Position numbers and translations under genes: made by a program
DNA from: Peronospora farinosa
Lineage: Eukaryota; Oomycota; Peronosporomycetes; Peronosporales; Peronosporaceae
Reading direction: 5' to 3'
NCBI GenBank assembly: GCA_947646735.1
Contig: CANTFK010000103.1
Span: 92,618-156,617, forward strand
Length of the DNA stretch: 64,000 nt
Shown here: positions 20,300 through 30,570 of the stretch, one piece after another
How the letters are laid out: each line of letters begins with the position of its first letter
Numbering within the stretch: the first letter of the stretch is position 1
Notes under the pieces: model-generated
Seen by the model: only the letters and a program-made list of their open reading frames with translations
Databases searched by the model: none
Told to the model about the DNA's origin: nothing

Positions 20300-20767
20300 A
20301 CTTTGAGGCTTTCAAGAAAGTGTAAGAATGAGTTTTAAAGAGTGAGCGATAGACGCTGATAAAGCAAGTCAGAGGATAATGCCAGCTAACCCTTACGTTA
20401 TTCATGAGATTTGAATCTGGACCTGTTTGAAAAAAGAAAGTAATCAGTACATGTCCGAGCGCTTCGCCGGTAACAGGTTTAACTCAAAATGTAACATTCT
20501 TTTTAACGTAACCAACGTTAACGGAAAGCGCCTAAAGAGTATTCATATTTATAGCGTAAAATTTTTTTATTCAGCTACTCAAATAGGAAGCTTCAAGAAC
20601 CAGAAAGAGTCGATACTATATCTCATACATACCCGCACAGCAACTGGTTAAAAAAACGACAAGTGGGACTCCGATCTCTGACCGTGTGCTGCCATGCTTT
20701 TCGCGCCAGTGTTTGAAAGGGTAGACGAGTCTATTAAACCTCTTTTTTAGAGGTTCAGATTGTCTAT
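20300..20767. other. Upstream region of the RxLR gene, no gene seen
   Basis: AT-rich sequence with only a 74-codon ORF without recognisable features. It should contain the promoter of the effector gene, but I see no motif I can assign with confidence. Confidence 0.4.
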
Positions 20768-21229
20768 TTACACGGTGTAATTTATGTGCAAGATCTCTGG
20801 AAAGTCCTGAGCCAGAATATCAGCGCCGGATAGCCCGACGGTAAATCGTGGCTGACCACCGTAGAATTCGGTGGCCCTCTTGGTTGCGCTCAAGCAATTC
20901 AATGCAAGCATAAAGCAAGGCACCACGTGTGGCTGATGCAATTCTCGATGCTCTCTCTTTGCGTTCGCTCGGAGCTGACAAAGGCACGAGGCCCAAAAAC
21001 TGGAGATGCTGCTGGGAATGTGGAGTGTGACAGCCTTGAAGACGGCTGCATTCCTATCTATCTTAATCCGGTTTTGGCATATCGTCGCGAGGACATTCCA
21101 AATTTGTGTCCAGACGCGCTCGGCTTCATTGGCATCATCTTGAAATTGGTCCGCTAGGAATTTCGTGCGGTACTCTGGCATGCTGTCAACTCGTCGACTT
21201 GCACTGGCTCCTAGAAAGTTTTGGGTCAA
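20768..21229 (-). pseudogene. Possible remnant of a non-LTR retrotransposon ORF2 tail
   Basis: A 153-codon ORF carries a Trp-rich stretch ending RNAAVF (near RVWTQIWNVL). It loosely resembles the region downstream of RT in oomycete LINE-type ORF2 proteins, where a similar WxxxxxWxxRNxxxF pattern occurs. No catalytic motif is visible. It could equally be a chance ORF. The flanks up to 21539 show nothing else. Confidence 0.3.
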
Positions 21230-21539
21230 TTGGCAAGTGACGGTTTGCTCGGTCCAGTGACCAATGAGCTTTTTTTAGATCGTTGCAGCGCAATCACATT
21301 CCCAAACCAGATGGACAATGATCTCCTTACCTTAAGTGGTTGCAAATTGTCTGGTATATTCTAAGCCTGGTTAGCAACGCCGGTGCTCGTTCGAGTCCGG
21401 TTATTGGGTCTATCAAATTAAGGTGAATAGTTTTCTAAAGAAATAATTACGACAAGTGATTTTAAAACCAAAACTAGGGTGTGTACCCGTCTTTCCGACG
21501 GGACATGGTGCGCACGGACCAAATATATAGATTAAATTA

Positions 21540-22496
21540 ATGACCTCCCTCCAATAAATTTATCCTCCGATAAGCTGTAACCTCCGGTAGATTATCAATT
21601 TTTGTGTTCACCCGAACTCGTTCTATGGTCGCTAGGTTATAAGTTATAGTCAGGCAGGGCAATATAAATTTATAAATTGAGTATTTTCTTGGTAGTTTAG
21701 ACGAGAAACTTACTCACCCCACATGTCAAGGGTAGTTTGGGTATGGATGCGTTGCGAAAAGTTCAGTTGAAGTTCGCGGGAGGACTCTACAAGCGGCGTG
21801 AGGACTTTTCTAGGATACATCGAGCAGGGAGCAGGTATCACAAAGGAGGTTAGTCTTTACAATTCTGGTGAACTTGTCTACGACAGGCGCCACATCTCCA
21901 CTATTTTCACTCTTCTTCTGTGCCATTCAAAAGCAAGAACGTTAGATTAGCTAGCGTAGATAGGGATGCATAGAAGAAAAAGAATAGCAGAGAAAGCCAA
22001 GCATAACACATAATCATGATTACTCAAAATTCTAGCCCTTACCTCTTCCAAAATCTCATCTCGGTCAGCTCCGGCTGAGCACTCTCATCCTCTCCGATCA
22101 GATTACGAAGCTCCGAAATCTTCATGGGATCCCGGACACGCAGCTGCTTGAGATGGTCTCTCAGCTCCTGCTTAGCATTTCGACACCTTCTACTATCTAG
22201 GTAGGCAAAACACTGTTGTACACTGAAGATTTACATAAAAGTTTTCGCTAATAGCACAAAAAAATGAAGTTTACGACGTGTCTTACACGTTTGGGCCGTA
22301 TACAACTATTAAAGGAATCATAGACTTCAGTCTTTGTAGCAGTTTGAACCTTGGGGATGGATCTATCTCAAGGCCCAGGTTTCTTTTTATTATTTGTTCT
22401 ATTATGTACAATACAGATAATTCAACAAGTTATACCCTCTCTAAAGTTATGGATGGTATCGTCCACCGTACCCATAACCTTACGGAGGGAGCTCTA
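21540..22496 (-). mobile_element. pogo/Tigger deletion derivative
   Basis: Both ends match the ends of the larger pogo-like element at 32878-35139, in inverted orientation. The terminal repeats contain CTCCCTCC and the flanks are TA. The inner part retains sequence related to the C-terminal transposase tail (the stretch near 22075-22190 resembles 34620-34760) but lacks the DDE core. At about 957 bp it is non-autonomous and would need a transposase supplied in trans. Confidence 0.75.
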
Positions 22497-22587
22497 TATA
22501 TTTAAAGGATTAAATGTTAATTTTCTTTATGTGCGCGACCCAGCTACTATATGCTTTTTAGGCTGTGTGCAGCTTCTATATGCTCCC

Positions 22588-23253
22588 TGTAACGGTTAAA
22601 CGGTTCGTTAAGTATCGAATACTTAACGGGCAGGACTAAATGGGTACGAGGTACCTTAGACTTCCCACTTGGGTGCGGCACATCCATGTGACCCACTCTC
22701 GTGAATGTGATATCCATGGATGGATTCACATTCAACGGGGATGACGTCCAGTTGGGACTAGACGTCATGGTGACGCTTTAGACGGACGTCATCAGCGAGC
22801 TTAAAGACATTTTTAGCTCGCACGTAGGGATAAGCTTCTAAAGAGACGCGTATCCGATCTTCTAATTTAAACAATCAGTAGTTAGTTATATATTTAGATA
22901 AGAGGTATTAAATATAAGTCGGTCTTGAATTTCCCAATTACTGCTCACTGCGCATGAGGAGCTAAATAAGCTTCTGCGTGTAGCAATTGAAACACTTTTT
23001 TAGAAGTTCGTTGCGCGGTTCGCTTCAAGCGACCGGCAACGGTTGGTACAGCGGCGTGTTGTAACTGTAGCTCTGTCTTAGCAGTTCGTTGCGCGGTTCG
23101 CTTCAAAGCGACCGGCAACGGTTGGTACAGCGTTTTTTAGCGCTGACCGACACCACCACCACCGCACGCGGAGTCGGTTTAACTGTTCCTCGCGCTGCTT
23201 GAAGGTGTGTGCTCGCGTAGTCCGTGACAGCTTTTTCGAAGCGCTTGTCTAAA
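22588..23253 (+). repeat. Family D LTR, 5' LTR of copy D1
   Basis: It begins TGTAACGG and ends TCTAAA directly before CTTGGTAGCAC, the primer binding site. It is related along most of its length to the LTRs at 35956-36544 and 52406-53006. It is longer because a segment of about 54 bp (near 23003-23055, beginning AGTTCGTTGCGCGG) is repeated near 23080-23131. Confidence 0.85.
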
Positions 23254-23297
23254 CTTGGTAGCACTAGTAGTCCTTCCCACGACCCGTCTCTCTGAGC

Positions 23298-24388
23298 GTG
23301 CGTGTGGTTACGATGGTCCTTAATATGGACTGGAGTGACTTCCCTTACCTCTCCCGACATCATATAGAGTTGGCAGAGCATATGGCGCAGGGACTTTGTG
23401 AACAAGCCCTGACCAACCTCTTGCATTGCCCTCCTGAGAAACATGTTGCTCAGTTGGAGCAGTTTGAGGTGTTTGTTCTCGTACAGCGTAGAAACACGTC
23501 CGAGTTAAACAGCCAAGCCACGGATGAGTCTATCAATAAGTCTCAGGATGAGCTTTTGTGTGAGCAATCTCGGAATGAGGCGTTCAACAGAACTGTTGAG
23601 ACGCTCTCGGTCCGGTCTAATCAGCCAAGGCCCATTCGGATGGACCTTCCGAAGTTTGATGGGACTGCCCCAAATACGGTTATTCACTGGCTTTTAGCCA
23701 TGGAGCAATGCGGTATGGCGCAGCTCATCGAAGACAACACCAGGATGGTATATCAAATTTGCGTGGAAAAGCTTCAGATTGAGCTTACTCTACGCTGATG
23801 GCAAAACGATGATGCGTTTCCATCATAAGCGATTTTTAATTCAAAGATTCGCGCCATGTGTAAGCCGCCTAACAACGATGTGTTGCTTATGGCGCGCTTC
23901 TTTGTAGCACGACAGGCGAAACGATCTCGGCAAGAGTAGGTGCAGGAGATGCATTCGATGTCTGCGTCTTATAATGTGGGCCCAATACCAGAGCACATTA
24001 AGGTGCCTACGTTCAAGAACGGACTATGGCACGGCCCATCGCGTCAGTCCCTTCTTAGAAAGGTGCAAATGACAATTGAAGAGGCAATTAGAATTGCCAT
24101 GGTTGAGGAGCAATCCTACAGCAGTGCCTCAGCGACAGCTTATTATATAAGCCGTCGTCCGAGAATTCGGATGCCACTCCAATGGAGTTAGGCAATGCAG
24201 ACGTGGTCTGCTACAAGTGCGGCACGGGCGGCCATATGATGGCTCACTGCTATGCCAAACTTGATGCTGGTGTTAATACACCCAGCAGGAAGGCTCCTTA
24301 CCCGAAGGGAGGTGCGAAAAACCAGCGTGCACTACGCACGGGTTCAGCACCTGCCCAAGATGGGTCAGACAATGTGAAAGCGCAGTAG
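23298..24388 (+). pseudogene. Family D gag, copy D1, broken
   Basis: Three open pieces (23298-23798, 23940-24191, 24182-24388) make up one gag. The first has a helical N-terminus and capsid-like MDLPKFDGTAPNTVIHWLLAMEQ. The last has the zinc knuckle CYKCGTGGHMMAHC (CCHC). The same stop after the first piece and the same frame jumps occur in D2 at 51271-52361, so the lesions predate the spread of these two copies. Confidence 0.85.
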
Positions 24389-24449
24389 GGGCGGGATTTC
24401 CTACTTCCGCGGACTCTAAAGCTACCCCTACGTTCATAGTGATAAAAAA

Positions 24450-25165
24450 ATGGGTAGCATAGTCCCTGAGGTTCCGAAAGGTCGTGCCTCAACCCTTTTG
24501 GTCTATAGCGCTCGTGTACGAGGCTATGACCAAGTGATGACCCTTCTCGTGTATTCGGATGCATCACAAAACTTGGTGAAACTCGCGGCTCTGAAAAAGA
24601 GACCAGCGAGTTATGAGTTGCTTTGCCAGGATGGCAAGCGAGAAGAGTCGATCGTTCGTTTAGCGAACGGCGCGCTCGTTAAATCGGAGGGAGTTCAAGT
24701 TGAACTCGCCTTCAGTTTCAGTGACTTCTCTTGTAAAGAGAAGTTCACAGTGCTAGGTAAAGGAGAGTCCGTATGACCTCATCCTAGGCATGCCTTGGTT
24801 GGCCAAACACCAACCATGAATAGACTGGCGTACACGCACAGTCGCTAGCTCTACGCAAGACACCGGAAAGGATGTGCTCTTGCGAGAGGCTTATGTGGAT
24901 GATGCTGTATCCAACACAGTCGAGGGTGCGATGACGGTATGTCAATCGGCACCAGGAACTACCCAGCTCGAAAAGAGTGGTGTAGTTGGAAGTGCCCTGG
25001 CAGAAAGCCAGGTGACACATATTCCTACCCATATTGAGGAGACTGGTGTAGTGAATGGGACGATGACAGGTAGCCATGCGTTCAATGTCCTGCACAGAGC
25101 CGAGAGCCTGTGGCAGTTGATGGTAGGCTGACAGGAAGTCAAGCGCCACAAGAACCGGCACAGAG
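24450..25165 (+). pseudogene. Family D protease and linker, copy D1, catalytic motif lost
   Basis: The fold context of a gypsy retropepsin is present (LLVYSDASQNLVK, then about 75 residues later the C-terminal MPWL element). Where functional proteases have Asp-x-Gly-Ala/Ser (compare VDCGAS in family A), this copy has Tyr-Ser-Asp-Ala-Ser, so the catalytic Asp and Gly are both replaced. The same change is in D2 (50883-51209). Frameshifts interrupt the region after 24776. Confidence 0.75.
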
Positions 25166-25169
25166 CTAG

Positions 25170-25655
25170 GGGCCTGGTGCGGCTGGAAGGAGTGCGTTGG
25201 CTAATACAGCAACTACACCTTCTTCTAGGTCAAAGGTCGTGGTGCCTCGAACAACGAGCATGCTGGCAGATATCTTAACCAAGCCTCTTGGCCCTACGCA
25301 ATTTAAGAGGTTACGGCATATGTTGAATATTGTACCAGTGCCTACGACTACCACACCACAAGACATCAGAGACAACGAAGAGGGAGTGTGGCGAAGTACA
25401 AGATGTCGTGTCCCTGATTCTAGGTGGGACATCGAATAGTTAGTCGCATGATGCTGGGACGCATCGTTAAAGTTGACAGTTGAGGTATACCTGTTGTTAT
25501 CGACTGTAATCTAGTCTAACAGAGGGGGTTGTCACCTACGAGGTTTTTCCCTCCTCAATCATAAAGTTGTTCAGTGGGAAGCAAGTGTTTCGCGTTCTCT
25601 ATTCCCTACTCTGCATTGTTCACCCTACAGAACAACGACACTCACCGCGCAGTGA
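25170..25655 (+). mobile_element. Captured Ty1/copia 3' end inside D1
   Basis: An ORF at 25197-25439 ends with MLADILTKPLGPTQFKRLR, the hallmark of the C-terminal RNase H end of Ty1/copia Pol. It is followed by a purine-rich GAAGAGGGAGTG and about 0.25 kb of LTR-like sequence ending near CGACACTCA. Only the tail of a copia element is present. It interrupts the gypsy protease-RT linker. An equivalent insert sits at the same place in D2 (about 50040-50480). Confidence 0.7.
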
Positions 25656-25657
25656 TA

Positions 25658-26645
25658 AGTGTGACAGGTTATGAGCCCAGACGTATTAAGATGATCAAGG
25701 GCACGTCGAAAAGACTGACCCTTGGATCAGTCTCGGTCCAAGAGGACGGACCTACGAACGAGTTGTTCGAGGCCGTCCAAGAAAAGATGCCGAAGGCTTC
25801 CTCAGTTGAGGTGCTCCAACTTGTCTTGGCATATGCGTTACAGCAAGTCGCCTCACTGCAGCCCGACCTTCTGTGTGCGTAAAGCAACAATTGGATGGCG
25901 CGTGGTTCATGCTTATAATAAGCTGAAAACGGCCACCATTCCGGCTCAAACGCTGATCCCGCGGAAAGATGTCTTGTTGAAATCCATGGGAAAGTCAACT
26001 ATTTTTTCCGCGTTGGATCTGAAGGATGGCTACTATCAAGATCTTATGAGAGATACTGATGTAGCCAAAACGGCAGTAAGCACCCCAAGCGGTATGCTGT
26101 GGGAGTGGCTTGTGATGCCACAAGGGTTGAAAAATGCTCCAGCAACATTCAACCGGGTTGTAGTTCATGTAATGCGTCAGAACCGTGACTACGCGCCCCA
26201 TTACTTTGACGATGTATTCGTGCATAGTAGGGTGGAGGACAGTTTGAGCGCAATAGAGTCGCAGAAGCGTCATTTAGACGCTGTGTTGCAGACTCTGGGT
26301 GACGCCCAGTTATACGTGAGCTTGCAGATGTGCGTAACTAGGGTCCCCGAGATACCTGTGCTGGGCTGCATCGTAGGTAAACATGGTGTACGAGCAGACT
26401 CAGAAAAGGTAAAGGCTGTAAAGGAATGGCCAGTCCCACGACACGTGAAGGATCTGCGGCAATTCCTTGGGCTAGCTCAATACTTGCATAAGTACAGCAA
26501 GAATTATGCGGAGCAGACTAAGCCATTTTCTGACCTTTTGAAAAAGGATGCAGAATGGACTTGGTATAAGGAGCAAGACGATGCGTTCACATCAGTGAAG
26601 CAATATCTTGAGGCACCGGTCTTGGTATTGCCAGACGCGGATAAG
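25658..26645 (+). pseudogene. Family D reverse transcriptase, copy D1, truncated
   Basis: The readable ORF covers the RT core: SPTFCVRKATIGWRVVHAYN, AVSTPSGMLWEWLVMPQGL, NAPATFNR and the catalytic YFDDVFVHS, then the thumb/connection (VLGCIVGKHGVRADSEKV). The N-terminal part of RT is deleted near 25830 relative to D2. Similarity ends after LVLPDADKN, where unrelated sequence begins, so RNase H and integrase are absent. Confidence 0.88.
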
Positions 26646-27417
26646 AACTTGGGATACGGGCACACAGGATGGACTATATTCTGTTTTGAAAATCTACCCA
26701 TTTTATTATCGATGCAAAATGCAAAATCAGCCAATCCAAATACCGGAAAAGGAGCCTTCCGGACGGACGGGCACAATTCCTTGAATATATCGATAATCTG
26801 TAACTACTCTACCATCATCCTTGTTGAAACCCGTTAGGCTCAAGGTCGTAAACCGTTGAGCCCAGTCTCACCTGAAAAGGTATATGTACACGTAGGGAAA
26901 GGCATGTAATACATATAGTTGTAAGGCGTATAGTTATATGTGTAACAAAAGATGGACGTCAGGTGTCATAGGTGAAATAGATTCTGTGTCCATCTCTTGC
27001 TTCTGTCGCTCTTGCTGTGCTAGCAAGCTGCGATCTCTCTGCACCAACCACTCTCTAGCGTCACCCTCGACTCTTCAAACACCTCTTCGCTGCCTCCTAT
27101 GCGTCGCCTAGCACTACCGAAAAGACGCGTCCTTTCGCTTCGTCAGAAACTGCTACAAGATTAGATACGCAATTTCTAACAATGTGTCGATATAGTGCCA
27201 ACGGTAGTATCTAGCTTGTCTAATGACTTGCTGACTCAGTCGGCAATTGAATAGGCAATGATAAAAAGATGACAGAAAAAACACAAATGGTTTCGGTGAG
27301 TAACTTTAATGCATTCTCAATAATCCTGATCTGCAGCCTTTCCTTTATCACGATGCTAACACGAAATTCCGTCATTTCTGTCACCAAAAGACCAAAGATT
27401 TATTACAAAAGCTGTAA
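26646..27417. other. Unassigned sequence between D1 and an LTR fragment
   Basis: No coding region longer than the tail of the D1 RT ORF is visible. The stretch separates the truncated D1 RT from an LTR 3' half of the same family and may replace the lost RNase H-integrase part of D1. I recognise nothing in it. Confidence 0.4.
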
Positions 27418-27692
27418 GGTAATAAATATAAGTCAGTCTTGAATTTCCTAATTACTGCTCACTGCGCATGAGGAGCTAAATAAGCTTCTGCGTGTAGCAA
27501 GTGAAACACTTTTTAGAAGTTCATTGCGCGGTTCGCTTCAAAGCGACCGGCAACGGTTGGTACAGCGCTTTAGCGCCGACCAACAACACCACCACCGCAC
27601 GCGGAGGTATGACGGTCTAATTGCTTCCTCACGCTGCTCGAAAGTGTGTTTCTGCTTAGCACTTGACATCTTCTTTGAAGTGCCCGTGTACA
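27418..27692 (+). repeat. Family D LTR fragment
   Basis: It matches the 3' half of the D1 LTR (from AAATATAAGTCAGTCTTG to GTGTACA) in the same orientation. It lacks the first half and is not followed by a primer binding site, so it may be the remains of the 3' LTR of D1 or a truncated solo LTR. Confidence 0.75.
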
Positions 27693-28929
27693 CAGTACGT
27701 ACTCAACACAGCTGACAAAAGCCGCCAAGGGCTTTAATTTTCTTACTGGCCTTGTGTTCTTTACTGACTAAAACCTATGACGAAAATTTCCTTGGTGTAG
27801 CTCCATTGCCAGACCTACCCGACGTAACTTGGTAAGAGCTAGTGTACGTTGCTTATCTGCTTGTAACGTACAGTGTTGCGGAGTCTTAAGCTTACTTAAC
27901 CTTATTGTTTGATTGAGGTAGATAAACGAGTTGAGGTTATAGATGCTCGTGAGATTTATAAAATAACGAAACTTCCAAGCAGCTTTAGGATGAAGAGACA
28001 GAAGCATCTCTAACGAAGACGCCTGACATTCAGACTAGCTGTATTATTGCGTGGACCAAAAGGCGTAATTTTAGTCAAAAAGATTTTTCTTCATTGTTTG
28101 ACTGAAAGTTTTTGTCTAGGCTTTACTCTCACCTTTATCAGGGTTTCTTGGGAATGAATTTTTTTTCATAGCTAGCACTGTACGACGCACAAGATTAGTA
28201 ATATGTTTGTAGACAACTATATCAAGGACTTGATGGCTATAATGCACCTGCATGCAATTTATTATGCAATTTATTATATAACTTGCATGCAGGTGCATTA
28301 AAGCCATTAAGTCTTTGAACAAATACATCTTTGCGACGTCCATGCTGACAAATGCCAGTAAGCTCGGTATCAGAATGCATTAAGCTCGCCAGTTATATGT
28401 AAAAGTCGTCGTTAAAACTTATCACAATATTTTACTCTTCTAAAGAGAGATTTCACAGCAAGTAGAATCGAGGAGTAGAAGCGTCCAAGAAAGGCCGCAT
28501 GTCATAGGGGCACGACGTGACAAACTGTGGCTCTCGTACAGTGTAGCACGTACCACGCTGTTTCTCCTGTTCATTACTCAATCTGCTATTTAATTTGCGT
28601 TCATTAGGGTAGACGCCACCCTTTTCCTCTTGTCCAACAAGATTTTTGCCAGCACGCTACTTCTTTTTTATTATTATAAGGGTCAATACAGCCTTTGAGT
28701 CGTGATTAGTGGCCGTACAAGTCCTCTTTCCAGTGCTCCTATGTCGCTGACAAGAGTGCCGGCTGCCTAATGGGCGCCGGCAAATGCTCGCCTTTAGGCG
28801 GGCCCCTGTTTTTGTGCTGCCTGCCTGCCCTCCACCTAACCAGTTCGTGACCGACCCAGTGGTTCACATCACCCTGTAGACGAGCAGCCACTTTCGTCCA
28901 TGGTACGCCTATCATTCTAAAAGAGTTGT
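27693..28929. other. Intergenic sequence with one large hairpin
   Basis: No convincing coding region. The only notable structure is the 35-bp inverted repeat at 28223-28317, annotated separately. Confidence 0.4.
28223..28317. repeat. 35-bp inverted repeat with 25-nt loop
   Basis: Left arm 28223-28257 and right arm 28283-28317 are complementary with three mismatches by my count. Both arms include ATGCACCTGCATGCAA or its complement. It could be a foldback element or a small-RNA hairpin precursor; nothing else identifies it. Confidence 0.75.
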
Positions 28930-30570
28930 ATACTCTTGCCCGCGTTCATATCTTAATTCGCGATTCTGTCGGCCATACAATTGTATTGCCATAAGTGGTG
29001 GGTCCACGATATGACTTCTATTCGATCAGCATGTATTTGGCATTGCATGTACAGACCTTTAAAATTTGTTTTTCGGCACTCTTCTGTCCCTAAGTTGGTG
29101 AGAATGAGTAGACTGTCGCCGACTACTTGAATATGTCGTATATGGTTACGATGTACATAGCGTAATCCATTTAGGAGTCCGTGATACTCCGCTACATTGT
29201 GAGTCACCGACTTGCGATATGACATACTCGCCATCCAATTAATTTCATGTAGCGACGAGCTGCCCCCGATGCGTACTAGCACCGAACCTGCCCCACCTGG
29301 TCCAGGATTTCCTCGTGGTCGACCATTAAAAAAAGGATGAGTGCAGGGTCGCTGGTAAGGTTACTTGTGTATCCTGGCCACATATCCCCAGGTTGCGTTA
29401 GCAAGTCATGGCAGAACGCGTATGCCGCTTTCACCGCAGGCTCCGCCTCTGACTCAATTCTGAGCAGATTAAGGTAAGCCGATAGTTAGCGCATTTTTAG
29501 GATGGCCGCCATTCTAAAAAGGAATATGTACTGTTTTGGATCCCGATGTAAGCATCGTCGCCGCCAAATGATCTGTAGAGTCGTAATCGCTTCAACTTTT
29601 TAAAAGGCCTGGATCGCATCAAATTGCTCCACCAGCACGCTCTCCCTGTGACCTATTCGTAACGCTGCAAAAATCGCGTCTCCTCTTTTCCATATCGCCA
29701 CAGGAACCGAAATTTTCAACAATTTAGGATCTTTTCCGGGCCAGGCAAGGTCTCGCAAAAACCCAGTGCTTTTCATGGCTCTGTAAATACACGAAAGTCT
29801 GCGTGCTCCGGAGCAAGCCTGAAATGTGTGGTACGGAGTCCCTGTCGTATCGTCACATTCCTCAATAGGGCAGCCCAAAGATTGTGTGGTGGCAATTCAA
29901 GCACTAAAGGCTCTGAGTTTTAGCCTGTACAAGACTTATTGTCCTCATTCTGTCACACCAGTAATACAGCCAGTGTCAACCCACTTCATTTGTTGCAATG
30001 CTTTGCTGACGTCCATGTTATCCTGGTCCCATTTGTGCTGTTTGTTTTCTAGATCCGCAAGTGCCTTACATCTCTCGCGAGCTTGAGCCCGCACTTTGCA
30101 ACGGTTGGGGAAAGATGGCGTATACTTAATCGTCGTCTGTGGCAAAAGACACTAAAGAGATCCCCTCGAGCATGGAACGAGCAACCTCGCCATCCAAGTC
30201 GGTTCCATCAGGATAATATGAACTGTAATTTGTTGTTCTCCTTAAGTAGCCAGCTTTTAAACTTTTCGCTCATGCGCAACGGATAGCAGGCGCTGATCAC
30301 TCAGATATGAGAAATTTGGGAGGCCCGGATAAAATGCGAGCAGAAGTAGGATAAAAATGCGCTCCATATCATTCTTCAACGCCAAACTTCTGCGAAAAGT
30401 AATGGTCCCAGCCCCAGTGCTTTCCCGTGTGGCATTAACCAATGCAACGAGAAAATTCCAATTGCTCGATTATATCTCGTACACCAGCATCTTCCAAGTC
30501 CATACTTATGGAAAGGCTCATTCAATGCTGAGATAAGGAATCCATTCTGGGCATTATCGTCCGGTCTCAC
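28930..30570 (-). pseudogene. Decayed non-LTR retrotransposon ORF2 (zinc knuckle and RNase H)
   Basis: Reading on the minus strand, pieces at 30145-29945 and 29878-29600 resemble the post-RT zinc-binding region (CPIEECDDTTGTPYHTFQAC). These are followed at about 29335-28953 by an RNase H domain (RGNPGPGGAG, NVAEYHGLLNGL, VVGDSLLI). The first acidic residue of RNase H reads Asn (NGRPRGNPG) where Asp is expected. Frameshifts and stops break the frame. It is a LINE-type remnant with a C-terminal RNase H. The upstream RT part (to about 30570) is only faintly recognisable. Confidence 0.65.

Larger units (their letters stand above)
22588..26645 (+). mobile_element. Defective Ty3/gypsy element, family D copy D1
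   Basis: A 5' LTR, primer binding site, broken gag, protease, a captured copia tail and part of RT follow in order on the plus strand. Similarity to D2 stops near 26645, before RNase H. Relative to D2 about 0.4 kb of RT N-terminal sequence is missing near 25830. The shared gag stops, the shared mutated protease and the shared copia insert show that D1 and D2 come from one already defective ancestor. Sequences flanking the D1 and D2 LTRs differ, so they are separate insertions rather than a segmental duplication (inference). Confidence 0.85.

Noticed and set aside
24440..24460. Slippery A-run before the D1 protease as a frameshift site
   Set aside because: It lies downstream of the gag stop and is not in the gag frame, so it cannot work as a gag-pol frameshift signal.
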